This document shows positions 10,431-22,130 of a DNA stretch of 64,000 bases, one piece after another. Source of the DNA: Mesotaenium endlicherianum (lineage: Eukaryota; Streptophyta; Zygnematophyceae; Zygnematales; Mesotaeniaceae); the NCBI GenBank assembly GCA_009602735.1, contig WELA01000805.1:473986-537985 (forward strand), written 5' to 3'. Position 1 is the stretch's first letter. Every line of letters begins with the position of its first letter. Position numbers and translations under genes: made by a program. A model generated the notes under the pieces. The model was not told the origin of the DNA, did no database searches, and saw nothing but the letters and a program-made list of their open reading frames with translations.

Positions 10431-12640
10431 ATCGAGCAGCACTCTATGACTTGGTTGGTGGAAACAATCACGACATGGCAACAGTTGACCTTCACTGACA
10501 AGCCTATGCCAAGACCTAGACCAGTAACAATAGGGATCAATGTGGTGCCAACATCTGACCAGAGGGCTATCAGAACAGCACATCAACAACAAGAAGAATA
10601 CTGGGTGCAAAGAGACGCAGCGGAAGCCGCTGTAGACAGAGCATACAGGGGAGATAGGATGGCAGAACTGATGAGATGTCAGAATCTATTGGACCGGATT
10701 GATAACCGGACCAATAAATTACAAGCACCTTTGGAAAGAGAGGATACACCCATGAGGGATCAGGCGCCTGAGCAAGCAGCACCGCTACCAGGAGTGGAAG
10801 ACGATACGCATGGCACCCCATTATCTGTGAGAAACGCCACTCACAGCCAGATTTTTGGGAGCTCACCTCTCGGAACAACGACATCAAGACGTGAAGAGAC
10901 CCCAGAAGAGGCGAGGTCAGGGTATGGTACCCCCCTCAGCCCAAGGGCAGCTGGGCACGGAGACAATTGGCAGAAAAGCTCAAGTAGCTGGAAAGCCAAC
11001 CAAAGTAACTATCGTCTTCACCGGAGCGAGCATCGTTAAAAGACATGTCAGAAGCATCTGAGCAGAAGGCTCCTGAGCCTACAACTGAAAATACCGGATA
11101 CTGCTTAAACCAAGTACCAAGGCAAGAACGCCAGTGCAATCTTGGTGAATGGGCCGAAGAGAGTAGCCAGAACTCAGGAGATTCTGGAGGGTCTGCAAAG
11201 ACCATATGTCTTGAAGTAATATTCGAAGAACGCCAGGAGGAGTTGGACAACAAACTGTTTACAACACCTGCCTTGATGAGCCCAGAGCCGCAAGCTAAGG
11301 GGCAACAGCAGGGTTCAGCCAGTCAAACAGCTGAATCCATTGCAAGGGAAATCATGGAGCAGCTGCTGGACGTAGGCGCCCAACAACACAAGGAACGGGA
11401 AGTGCCTAAGGCGGCAAGCACTCTGCAATCAGCCATCGTCAACTTGGCAAAGCTCAACACAGATAATGAAGGAGAAACGCCACCACCTGGAGCGGAGAAA
11501 TCAATTGAAGATGAGGCAGAGATGCCAGACCTTCCAAGGCTTGACCTGCCGTCAGTCACCAATGAAGAGGAGATTCAGGAAGCAATTCCAAGTTTTCCTA
11601 CCCCAGAACTGGATCTATTGGAGCTACAAGAAGTCAGAACGGATGACTGGGTGAACGACCAATTGATGATGGAAGGACCCAACCCGGCCAATCTTTACAA
11701 CGATCTAAGGTCGCCTACATCCAGCACTCCAACCGCCAGTTTGCCGGCACCAAAAGCTACCCCACATCAGCTACAACAGCCGCAGGAAGTGGCTGCCTGC
11801 ACCGCTAAGGTGGAACCAACACAAGGAAATCCTCACGGTCGCGCAAGCAGACCAAGAAAGGTTGCCCGGGAAGGGAATGCACCTTTCAGGCGGATGCTGA
11901 TGCGTTACTTCAAGTACAGGAAAACAGCTCCAAGAGAAGGGTTTCCGAAAGGAACCACGGCTCCTCCTCCGCAACCTATCCTAGAGATTTTGCAGAGAGA
12001 GGGAGAGGATGGCTTAATTCGCAAAGCCGTGATTTTCGGAATTCACATTCCATGGTGCATCCCTCATCCACTGAAACATGGGAGAAGGACAGTTCAGCTC
12101 CTAGGACACCTACAGTGTTGGAAAGGGAATTGGTAGAGCTAAGAAGCACCATAAGCCGCTTGACAGCAGAAAATGCTGTATACGCACAAATAGCTGCGGC
12201 CCAAAGATCGCAGACTATGACACAAACATGGACGATTACGCCACCAGCCAGAGAGGAGTTTGGCACAACCGTTGCGCGCATAGCTACCATTGAGCGCGAA
12301 TGGGGTTGGACAATCGACCCCAGAGCAGATCCAGCAGGGTGGCCTTTGCCAAACCCACCCGCACCACTTGAAGAAGGAGGAACAGGGACCAGCTGGACTG
12401 CGGCCGATGAAGAAAGATTCTTGAGGCAGCCCATCCGGAGGCGCCTGACCTACACCACGCAACCAGAAAGGCGACGATCTATCGGGAAAGGTAAGAGGCC
12501 TAAGAAGCAGGCCTCCAAGCCTGAGATAGCGGAGGAGCAAGCTGCAAAGCCTGCCACTCCACCGCCAAACAATCAGGCAGAAAAGCCTGAAGGCCAGGAT
12601 GAGGGCGGAAACCCCCCACCTGGACCCAAAGAGTAGCAAC
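10430..12640 (+). other. Spacer coding region of element D between methyltransferase and RT
   Basis: About 2.2 kb of mostly open plus-strand sequence encodes low-complexity, charged polypeptide rich in Pro, Glu, Gln, Ala and Thr. It resembles no domain I recognise. A basic patch (ASRPRKVAREG, near 11840) and a C-terminal Pro/Lys/Gln-rich stretch (12470-12630) stand out. It may be a hinge of a long polyprotein or a second set of accessory proteins; nothing visible separates these options. Confidence 0.45.
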
Positions 12641-12690
12641 TACTGGATGCCTGTGTTGGGGAAAAGCAACCAGCAACTGAGGTTTTCACC

Positions 12691-15411
12691 ATGGGAAACA
12701 TAGTCTCAGCCCAACAGAGAGCACAAGTAGAAAGGCTGCTGAAGAAGCACCGCAAGGTGTTTGCTTTTACCAAAGAGGAGAATGGTAGAACCACCGCCGG
12801 TGTGTGTGAGATCACACTAACTACTGATAACCCAGTCAGACTTGGGCCTCATAAGCTCAGTCAGACCAAATAGGACTGTGTGGAGAAAACTTGCCAGGAG
12901 CTGCACAAGCTCAGCATGATCGAGAAATCAACCTCAATACATGGATCTCCCACGGTAGTAGTTGCCAAGAAGGACGATGATGGCAATTATACAGCAACTC
13001 GTATGTGTGGAGACTACAGAGGACTGAATCTTCACACAGAGCCAGACAGCTATGTGATGCCTACACCAGAGCGGATTTTTGCGATTGCTACCACCGGGAA
13101 GGTGTTCAGCATCATCGATCTACGCCAAGGGTTCAACCAGATCTCTGTGAAAACAGAAGATCGAGGTAAGACCGCTTTCTGGGCCCAAAGGGAACTTTGG
13201 CAATGGACGGTAATGCCGTTTGGACTGAGAAATGCTCCAGCCATCTTTCAGAGGACTATGGATAAAGTGCTGGAGGGATTGGATTTCGCAAAACCATACA
13301 TCGATGACATGGTGGTATTCAACAAGTCCATAGAGGAGCACCTGGAGCATTTGGAACAAGTGTTCCAGCGCCTAGAGAAATTTCAGATGACGTTGCACCC
13401 TGGACAGTGCAAATTCTTTGAGGCACATGTGCCTTACTTAGGACATGAGATTGGGAACAATGCTATGTCCCCTCAGGTTGTAAAGACTGAAGCCATTTAC
13501 AAGATACCTGCACCAACGAATATGTCTAAGCTTAAAGGTCTGTTAGAGCTAAGCGGATACTATCGTAAATTTGTGAAGGATTATAGCAAAATTGCTAAAC
13601 CCTTCACAGAACTCCTGAAAAAGAACGTACCTTTTGTGTGGACGGAAGAGGCCATGAACGAGCTCAAGGAGCGGCTGGTAACAGCCCCAGTCTTGCGAAC
13701 ACCTGACTACTCCAAGCCGTTCAATTTACACACCGACTGGAGTCGTGTGGGAATTGGCGCAGTACTCACTCAGGCCAAAAGTCCTAGAGAGGAGTACGTC
13801 ATTGCCTATGCCTCGAGCTCTAACAACCGAGCGGAGAGCAACTACTCGTCCTACAAAGGAGAGCTACTGGCAGTGGTTTGGATTGTTGCACATTTTAGAA
13901 AGTATCTGTGGGGAAGACCCTTCACGCTGATCACAGATCATTTGCCATTACTTTGGCTGATGAAGAATGGAGACCTCACTGGTAAACTGGCTCGTTGGGC
14001 TCTCAAGCTCCAGGAGTACCAGATGACGGTGATATACCGAGCAGGTATACTCAACAACAAAGCTGATGGACTCAGCAGGAACCCGGACCCATCCGCAGAC
14101 GACAGAACAGGAGCTCGAGAAGACGAAGATCCGAGCAGCCCCACAGAATCGGCCGCCTGCCTGGCCGAAATGGCTAGAATGGTAGCATCAAGAGAAGCTG
14201 AGCCCCTACCTTTGTTTAGTCCAGAAATCTGGAAAGATCAAGCCACTATGCATTGGTTGAAGACGGGGGCCCATATAGAAGGATTATCGGCAAAAGAAGA
14301 GGACCAGGTAGGCCATCGAGCTAAAAGGTTTTGCTGGAAACGCAATAAATACTTCAAGATTGAAGAAACTGGTCAGGAAAAGTTAGTGCCAGAACCCACC
14401 AAAAGACGAGCTCAAGTGCAGGAAATGCATGAGAATACTGGACACTATGGTGTCAAGAAGACATACAGTCTTCTGGAGCTGTCTTACTGGTGGAGGGGCA
14501 TGAAGCAGCGGTGCGAGGATGTGATCAAGGCCTGTACAAGCTGCGATCGCGTCAAGGCTGGTTTTACGCAGCAACACCCACACCTGCAACCTCTGCCAAT
14601 CATGGACCTAGGCTACCGGTGGAGCTGCAATCTCGCAGGTGAGCTACCGCTGTCCAAGCGAGGTAACAAGTACATTATGGTCATGATTGAGCATTTTTCT
14701 AAGTGGATAGAGGTGGTGCCTCTAACCGCTAAGGAAAGCTTGGGGACCGTGGAAGCGCTCCTCAATGGTGTGATTGTACGTCATGGAGCCCCAGCAGAAG
14801 TGCTGACAGACCAAGGGTCTGAGTTCCAAGGATCTTTTAAGAAACTCCTGGATAAATGCTTCATTGACCATCGCACTACGTCTAGAGACCACCCACAAGC
14901 AGATGGTCTGGCAGAACGGATGGTGCAAACCATTAAGTCTGCTTTACGCAAACTTTGCCTTGAGCATGATAAGCGTAATTGGGATCTGGCCCTGCCATGG
15001 CTGGTTATGGGTTACAAATTAAGCAAGCAAGCTGCTTTGGCAAATTACTCGCCTTATGAAATTCTGTTTGGAAGAAGTCGAGTTGTGCCCAGCAGCATCA
15101 AGCAGGACATTGAGCAGGTGAAAGATCTGGACAACCCTGATGAATTGTTAAAGGTCATGTTGCGCCGCAAGGTGCTATTTGAGTACATGATGCCTGCTGC
15201 CCTAGACAATCTGAAAATTGCACAGAAAAGAGACACACAGCGTTACGCTAGGACGCAAGATGGGAGCTACCGCCTGCAAATGACGCAGATCCAGGAAGGA
15301 GACTTCGTCTACCGCAAGCGCCAGACTAAGACCACCATTGACACCAGGTGCAGTAATCTTACGCGTGAAACATGCGTTCGACAATGGTGTGTTGGAACTG
15401 GAAGGTTCTGA
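12691..15411 (+). CDS. Element D reverse transcriptase, RNase H and integrase
   Basis: Gypsy-type pol domains appear in order. The reverse transcriptase has MCGDYRGLN, SIIDLRQGFNQI, MPFGLRNAPAIF and the catalytic YIDDMVVF box (about 13300). The RNase H-like part has LHTDWSRVGIGAVLTQ and ESNYSSYKGELLAV. The integrase has an HHCC finger (HENTGHYG, CTSCDRVK), a LTDQGSEFQG segment and DHPQADGLAERMVQ. It is clearly diverged from the G and R family polymerases in this window, so D belongs to a separate gypsy lineage. The integrase is followed by a PHD-like finger instead of a chromodomain. Confidence 0.85.
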
Positions 15412-15479
15412 TGGTAAGACCATGGGAGATCACGTGCAAAACTGTTCGCTGTGCCATGTGCCAAATATTGATCCTACAA

Positions 15480-15660
15480 TTAAGACTGAGCCTGAGGAAT
15501 TGGTGCCAGCCACGCCTTGTGCCAACTGCAAAGTACTGGATGATCAAGAAGCAATGGTAACCTGCGATAAGTGTGGTGCCCGTTAGCACACCTTCTGCAT
15601 TGGTGAAGAAGAGATTTTGGCAGGACAATGGGAATGTCTTGACTGCCTTCCCAAAACCCC
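15480..15660 (+). CDS. PHD-type zinc finger at the C-terminal end of element D pol
   Basis: Just after the integrase the plus strand encodes a Cys4-His-Cys3 arrangement: CANC, then TCDKCG, then HTFC, then W-x-C-x2-C (WECLDC). This is the PHD-finger spacing, including the Trp two residues before the final Cys pair. PHD fingers read histone H3 tails, either methylated or unmodified at lysine 4. The position matches that of the chromodomain in chromovirus integrases, which suggests a role in choosing insertion sites; that role is inference. Confidence 0.7.
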
Positions 15661-15728
15661 CAGCCACAGGGCCAGGAAATAAAAGCTTTCAGCAGAAAGG
15701 CAGGGACGCCTCAGCTGAAAGGGAGGGG

Positions 15729-16638
15729 TGTAAGGGAAACTGAAGAAAGCTATCTTTTTGAAAATTTCTGCTAAGTGTTGAATGAGGAACTGGTTAAACA
15801 TGGGAAGCACTAAGTGTGGGATGCCCCACCGCATGATGCAAGTGCAGGAAGACCAGGAATGGATCAAACCCCAACCAGACTGTCACCGACACACGTGCAA
15901 GGGACGATCAACCCGGTCGATTCCCACGTGCAGTGACGCACCGACACGTCAACCAAGTCAAAGGCACACGTGCTGAGAAGCCACGCACGCGCCAGGGGTC
16001 CAACACTGTTAGGCACGACAGCTGTCGCGACTGTTATCCACTTGACGGTGCCGCACGCGCAGCGCAAGTCACGGTCGCCCAGGTACGGGAAGTCAGCATC
16101 GACTCACCGACCAAAGGACCGAGTCAGCGGTTATGTTGAAGTCGTTGTCACTGTCAAAGTGGTCACGACACGTCACATCCACACCCAGGATGGGATGGGG
16201 ATGTGGACCGAGTGGTCAGCCAAAAGGCTAGGGACATGGAACCAGCAATGAGCCAGACTAGCAAGTGCCAAGAAAGGCACTGATCAATCGGCTATCCAAG
16301 CCAAGTACAGCAGGGATGTTGCAAAGGTGTTGAAAATCTTCATCTGACATTGCTTACTTGTTCTATGGCAAGACAAATACTTCACTTGCAGCTCATACAC
16401 AACACATATAAGCATGCACACGACACCAAGAGGAGCACTCTCTTTCTCGGGGGCTCAACTCTTTCTTACTCAAGTGTGTCCCTTACAAGTTTCTCTGCCC
16501 TTCCATATTCACATTTGCGGCTGCTAACCTACCTCGAACTAATCGACAGTCCTAGTCATCAGAAGCCCTACACATCGACACTCTCAACCAACATTAGCTG
16601 GACTCGATCGACCACAAACTTCGGTCAACCTCCACACA
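15729..16638 (+). repeat. Probable 3' LTR of element D
   Basis: A polypurine tract (GAAAGGGAGGGG, ending at 15728) is followed by TGTAAGGG, a typical start of a 3' LTR. A TATA-like ACATATAAGC lies near 16403. The right end is placed at the CACA before the copia remnant. Only one LTR copy is in the window, so the end is approximate. Confidence 0.55.
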
Positions 16639-19600
16639 TGTGAGCGCACATGCTAAGCAATTAGAGCTAGGACTGCTTTTTTTCTACACTCCCTCTCAGT
16701 TCTAATCTATTTGCTCACTATCTCTTTTAGTCCTAGCATCTCAGCACACCATTGGTGCCTTACTCTAGAAACAGCCTTTGTCAAGGCATCAGCCACCATC
16801 TTATCAGTTCTAACAAACTTGAACTCTACACTACCATTAAGCACACACTCTCTGCACTTATGATATTGAATATCTATAAGTTTACTCCTAGCATGCTCAA
16901 CAGGGTTCTTTCCTAATGCAATGCAGCTCTGACTATCACTCAATATAATAGTGGGCCTCTTTTGCTCATAGCCCAGGTCCTCCAGAAGTCTTCTCAGCCA
17001 CAGTGCCTCTCTCACTGCCTGTGAGGCTGCCATATACTCTGCCTCCATGGACAACAAGGCCACCACCTTTTGTCTCTTGCTCTTCCAGGTCACAGCACCC
17101 TTAGCCAGAGAGAATGCATAACCTGTTGTAGACTTCCGAGTGTCTATGTCTCCTCCCCAATCAACAACACTGCACCCTTCTAGCCTCACACTATCACTTC
17201 CTCAAAGGTGCAACCACAGGTTTGGTGTCCCCTTGAGATATCTCATGATCCTCTTCATAGCCTCCCAGTGTGCAGGGCCTGGATTCTCCATGAATTGACT
17301 CACTATCCCGACTGCGTTAGCAATATCGAGACGTGTGCACACCATCAGATACATGATACTACCTGCAACCTTCCTCATGGGCACCTGAGACATCATCTCC
17401 CACTCCTGCTCATCCTTAGCACACATACTCGAGCTCAGCTTGTGCTTAGGATCAAGGGGCACACTGACAGGCTTACAGCCCATCATATCAAACCTCTCCA
17501 GCACTGTCTGCAAGTAGGCTGGCTGACCCAGCATTACAATCCTCTTGGCCCTATCTCTCTTCACCTGAATGCCAAGCAGGAACTGTACCTCTCCCAAGTC
17601 CATCATATCGAAGGCACAACTCAGGGCATCCTTCACCTTCTGCACCTCCACCATCTTCTTGCCAACGAGCAGCAGGTCATCAACATATAGTACCAGCATC
17701 ACCCTGTCATCACCTGCTCCCTTCATATACAAACTGCTGTCAGCATTGGACTTCACAAATTCCTCACCATGAAGAAAGGAGTCTATCTTCTGGTTCCACA
17801 CTCTTGGAGACTGCTTCAGTCCATACAGGGACTTCTTCAGCTTGCACACCTTCTTCGGGAACTTCTCATCAATGAATCTCTCTGGCTGCTCCATGTAGAC
17901 CTCCTCCTCCAGCTCTCCATACAGAAATGCAGTCTTCACGTCCATCTGATGCATCTCCATATCCTCCACTGCGGCAATCTGCGCCACGACTCTCACTGTG
18001 GCAATCTTTGCAACTGGTGCAAAAGTCTCATGACAGTCTTCTCCCTCTGTCTGGGAGTAGCCCTTTGCCACAAACCGCGCCTTGTATTTGTCCACTAATC
18101 CATCTGCCTTCCTCTTCTTCCTGTAGATCCACCTGCCTCCCACAACCTTCTTACCAGGTGGCAGCTCTGTTAGGTCCCATGTCTCATTCTTTGCCAGTGA
18201 CTCCATCTCTTCCTCAGAAGCCTTTCTCCACTTAGCTGCTTCCTCTGTTTGCATAGCAGCCTCAAAGGTCTTGGGCTCTGAGTCATTTACCATGTAGACC
18301 ACCTCACTCTCTACAGTGTCCTCCTCAGCCATCGACTCAGCCACGCTTACATACTCATCAAAGCCAAATCTAGCAGGTGGCACACTCTCTCTTCTTGAGT
18401 GTCTAGTTGAGCCATGGCTCTCTCCACTAGTGGACGCTTCTCCTCCTGCACGTGATCTGGAGCTCCTCTCAGCTCCCTCTGTTGCTTCTGCCTCCCTGCC
18501 TGCCAGTCTCCTTGATCTTCTCTCCTCTGGTGCTGTCGCTCCCTGAGGTCGTGGACTTGTTCTCTTCCTCTCCTGTGCTGCTCCCTCTGAGAGTCTAGGT
18601 CCTGTTCTCTCCCCAATGAACTTGACCTCGTCCTCAGAATCAGAGGCTGCTCCCTCTTGCTCATCACTCCTTGATTCAAGCTCCTCCTGAGCTTCAATGC
18701 CTGGTTGCGGCATCTCTGGCAGTGCCTGAGCTCCAGCAGCAGGGGCAGCTCTTGCAGCAGCTTGAAGCCGAGTCTCAACTCTGCTCTGCTCTTCTCCCTC
18801 TGGTACAAACTCTTCATAGAGTCTAGAGCTCCCAGGATCCAGCACCTTCTCGTTGAAGATCACATCTCTGCTCACGATCACATCTCCTGTTCTCACTTTC
18901 ACCAGCCTGTACCCTTTGCTGTTGGTGTCATAGCCCACGAGTAGACACCTCTCAGACTTGGGTTGCAGCTTGTGCCTCTTGTCCAAGGGAATATGGGACC
19001 ACACCTCTGTCCCGAAGACTCTCAACTCTTGCACAGAGAGTTTCTTCCCACTCCAGACCTCTTCAGGAATCCTTCCACCAATAGCAGCCGATGGCAGCCT
19101 GTTACTCACATAAGTAGCAGTGCTTACAACTTCTGCCCACAAGCTCACGTTTTGACCAGACGCAAAGATCATCGCTCTTGCAGCCTCCACAAGAGTCCTG
19201 TTCTTCCTCTCAGCAACTCCATTCTGCTGAGGAGAGTAAGTGATAGTCAGCTCATGCTTGATTCCTTCGTCCCTCAGAAACTTGTCAAAGTAGCCGTTGA
19301 CATACTCAGACCCATTGTCAGTCCTCAGGGTCTTGATCTTCTTTCCCAACTGCTTCTCCACGGATGCCTTGTACTTCAAGAACTTTTCATACGCCTAATC
19401 CTTGGTTCTCATGAAATACACCTCAGTCTTCCTGGAGTAGTCATCTGTGAAGGTGATGTAATACAAGTTTCTCGACAATCTGGCTGTTACACTAGCAGGT
19501 CCCCACACATCTGAGTGGACCAACCCCAGCAGCTCACTAGCCCTTGAAGCTTCTCCCTTTGGGAATGCCTTCCTGGCCTGCTTCCCCATCTGACATCCCC

Positions 19601-19940
19601 TGCAAAATTCTAAACTCTGCTTTGTAAAGTCTGGCAGCCCTCTCTCCTTGTCTTGTGCCATCTGCTTCAATCTCTGCTCACTCACATGTCCCAGCCTCTG
19701 GTGCCACAGGTTGATGTCACTCTCCAGCTTGGCACCTCCCTGTGCACCAAGTGCAAACTCAACCTGAAGAACCTGGTCCATTACAGATAGAGCAATCTTA
19801 GTTTGGCATTGGATTTTAAACAAGCTGCCTTGAACACTTGACTTCACAGCCTTCATTACCACATCACCGTCCGAGTCCATGACTCGACACTCACTTCCAG
19901 ACACTCACTCAATTTCAGACCATTCCGACAACATCGCCGC
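16639..19940 (-). mobile_element. Ty1/copia element, partial
   Basis: A minus-strand copia pol occupies about 16707-19904, in copia order with integrase before reverse transcriptase. The pre-integrase finger shows LWHQRLGHVSEQ and FCRGCQMGK; the integrase core shows LRTDNGSEYVNGYF and SPQQNGVAERKN. The reverse transcriptase has ARFVAKGYSQ, DVKTAFLYGELEEEVYM and LYVDDLLLVG. The RNase H has STTGYAFSL and MEAEYMAAS. A polypurine-like GAGAGGGAG stands just downstream of pol (about 16692-16700), and a short TG...CA piece (16639-16687) may be what is left of its 3' LTR. It is partial and broken; gag is not visible and no 5' LTR is seen. Confidence 0.88.
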
Positions 19941-19959
19941 AAATGGCGCTAAAAAGTAC

Positions 19960-21853
19960 CTAAGTGTCTAAAAAATGGGCATTTGGACTGCATGTGATGG
20001 CAACCAAGGACACACAATTTGGAGGAGGCATTGCAAGGCCCCCACGGGACCCACCTGCAGCACTGGCGCCTACGGCAAAGCACCAGAAGCTCACGGTGAC
20101 TTCCGACGTGTCGACGCCCGTCGCGGTAGCGAAGTCGGCGTAGATGCTGCCGAGATAAGTGCAAAAGTATTCAGTAGGTATGCTCTCTTGCAGTGTCCCT
20201 GCACCCGGAGGCTTCACAGGCGTATCCAAGACCAACACCGTGACAAACGTGGTAGCACCTCCTATTCGAGGAGCAAAGTCGATCCAGGCGTATTTGGGGT
20301 CACCATCTGCGGGAGTGGTTTGGCGCTGAGCTTGAGCGGGAGAAAACATGCTGTATCCTAAGTCCACTCCCACCGAGCTGTCAATGCCATCATCAATCTT
20401 ATTATTCTAGGCAATGTCAAACTTGATGGCAAGGGACGGCTCCGCAGGAGGCGACGCCGCAAACCCCCAGCCCATGTATTTCCCGGTGTCCCCCAGGAGG
20501 CCTGGCAGCAGGTTGAGGAAGAACACCATCCTGTCCGCGTGATTTCCATCGATCTCGGGAGTCATCCAGAATTGAAAGGATGTGCTCCAGGGGACGCTGT
20601 CGCAGCCGGCACCGCCCGAGTAGTCCTGCAGCGTGAACGCCGTCGCGTAGCTAGCTATTCCTGCCTGGTTTGTAGGGGCCTCCGTCGTCAGCCGGAGGTG
20701 GCTTCCAATGGTTGCGGCTGATCTGTCGTGGATGAATTCGCTGATGCCGCTGAAGTTTGAGATGAACACGTACTCTGCAGCACAAAAGCAGCTTAGCAAC
20801 CACAATATATCTGTTAGAAGATTGTCACTTACAGCAAAAACACAGAAAGGAAGACCACCTGCAGTGCTCAATCTTGCCAAGGGACCTCACCATGCTCAAG
20901 GGCAAGGGCAAACTAGAAGAGCCAAAAGAAGGGCAGTGCAGCAGCATGACTCGCCCACGCACAAGCCCAGCTTGTCTACTCCGGCCAGTCAGCGGCACAA
21001 AGCGGAAACTATGAGGCGTATGACTCACCAGGGGATGCAGATGGTGGTGGAGAGGTTGGTGGCGGAGGAACTGGTTGGGGGGAGGATTACTGCAATGAGG
21101 CGGTGACGGTGATGACGGTCGCGGGGAGGACAGTTGTTGAACAAAAGATGGCGGAGGGGATGGTGGTGGCGAGGATGGTGGAGGGGAGGCAGGTGGCGGG
21201 GAGGATGGTGGCAAAGAGCTTGATGGTGCTGCACACACATGCACTCAAGAGGCAAGGCAAAGTGAGGGAGAGAGGTTCTTCTTTCAATCAGCAGCACCAG
21301 AGGTTTCACCAAAACACCTGCCGCACGCACCCTTACGGAAGAATTGGAACCCAAACTCGAACATAGCCACACCACTGGGGTTGCCTGACAGCGGTTGTTG
21401 AGATGCTGACTTATGAGCCACCTGTCCATAGAGAAATACAACAACATGCAAGTGCTTCTTTGATTGCAACATGCTGTGAAAAGTGTGCATTCTGCCACGG
21501 GTAATTAAGGAGGCGGCTCTGCAAAGTCAATGAGGATTGAACATGGCCTGGTCATCATAGGTGCAACGGGTGGACTTCACAAGATTGTCACTGTCAGAAG
21601 TGAAGCCAACAACAGACTGGATAGAAAAGGGTCACAAAAGAGAGAGTGCAGGGGACACATTGGCCCTTCGGGCACAGTCCTCACTTAGCATAGTGTATTA
21701 AGGTGGCCGCGGCGTTGGACGACATTCTAAGAATACGTACTTGCATGCACAACTCAAAGCATCAGGAGTGGAAGTGAATATGGCTGGGAAGGCGGCAAGA
21801 AGACTTACGAGGAAGTGCAACACGCAGTGAAGCCGGGAATGCGGCACACTTGG
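19960..21853 (-). pseudogene. L-type lectin gene 1, probably disabled
   Basis: The lectin-domain exon runs from about 20772 leftwards and begins at Tyr-Val-Phe after a 3' splice site (...GCAGAG). Legume-lectin landmarks include SWSTSFQFW-type strand residues (PWSTSFQFWMTP), MVFFLNLLPGLLG, then AIKFD (metal-site strand), GVDLGY, YAWIDF and ADFATATG. An in-frame TAG (plus positions 20407-20409) interrupts the domain just after the AIKFD strand, before the metal-loop Asn/Asp residues. Upstream, a 200-bp exon candidate (21029-21228; AG/GTGAGT borders) encodes a Ser/Pro-rich spacer (PPSSPPPASPPPSS), and a 45-bp exon candidate (21809-21853; AG/GTAAGT) encodes AKCAAFPAS. The phases of these three exons agree. 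L-type lectins bind sugars outside the cell or in the secretory path. Signal-peptide exon not identified. Confidence 0.65.
20090..20772 (-). CDS. L-type lectin domain of lectin unit 1
   Basis: This is the carbohydrate-binding domain itself, about 225 residues, the usual size of a legume-type lectin beta-sandwich. It aligns by eye along its whole length with the domain of unit 2 (22380-23081), including the closing strand GFAAATG-type motif. It is interrupted by one in-frame TAG, so the downstream half is not continuous with the upstream half unless the base is a sequencing error. Confidence 0.75.
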
Positions 21854-22130
21854 CTGCACACAATACACGGGTCAAGGTACCCCCCTCCTCCAACAAGACG
21901 AGAGAGTGAACAAGTCTTTTCATGAACAAGTTGAGCATCACACTACGTGTGTATGGAAAGCCACCGGTCATCTTTCTGGCATGTAGAGAGCAATGGCTTG
22001 AGGCTGGCTTTTAAGTGCTGATCTTACTTGATTGCATGCTTGACTTTGGACGGACCACTTTGGTCTTATAGTGGTGGTCCACGCAGGCACTGGGGGGCAC
22101 TTGTCCTAGTTCCTCGTGGGGACCATGCCC
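21854..22130. other. Interval between lectin unit 1 and lectin unit 2
   Basis: About 280 bases separate the 45-bp exon candidate of unit 1 from the end of the unit 2 lectin frame. The promoter and first exon of unit 1 should lie here or overlap unit 2, but no confident TATA box or signal-peptide exon is visible. The stretch near 22080-22130 matches 24870-24920 and so belongs to the duplicated unit. Confidence 0.4.

Larger units (their letters stand above)
8896..16638 (+). mobile_element. Element D: gypsy-like retroelement with DNA methyltransferase and PHD finger
   Basis: This is the main body of D after the G1 insertion. Order: remainder of protease (8896-9174), linker (to about 9500), C5-type DNA methyltransferase (about 9520-10430), low-complexity spacer region (about 10430-12640), reverse transcriptase, RNase H, integrase (about 12690-15340), PHD-type zinc finger (about 15480-15650), polypurine tract (about 15713-15728) and probable 3' LTR (15729 to about 16638). 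It is broken, with roughly half a dozen breaks besides the nested G1. Its integrase tail carries a PHD-like finger where the other families here have a chromodomain. Age cannot be set because the 5' LTR is outside the window. Confidence 0.82.

Noticed and set aside
16639-16687. Complete 49-bp TG...CA LTR of the copia element
   Set aside because: Too short for a copia LTR and no second copy is present. I treat it at most as a remnant.
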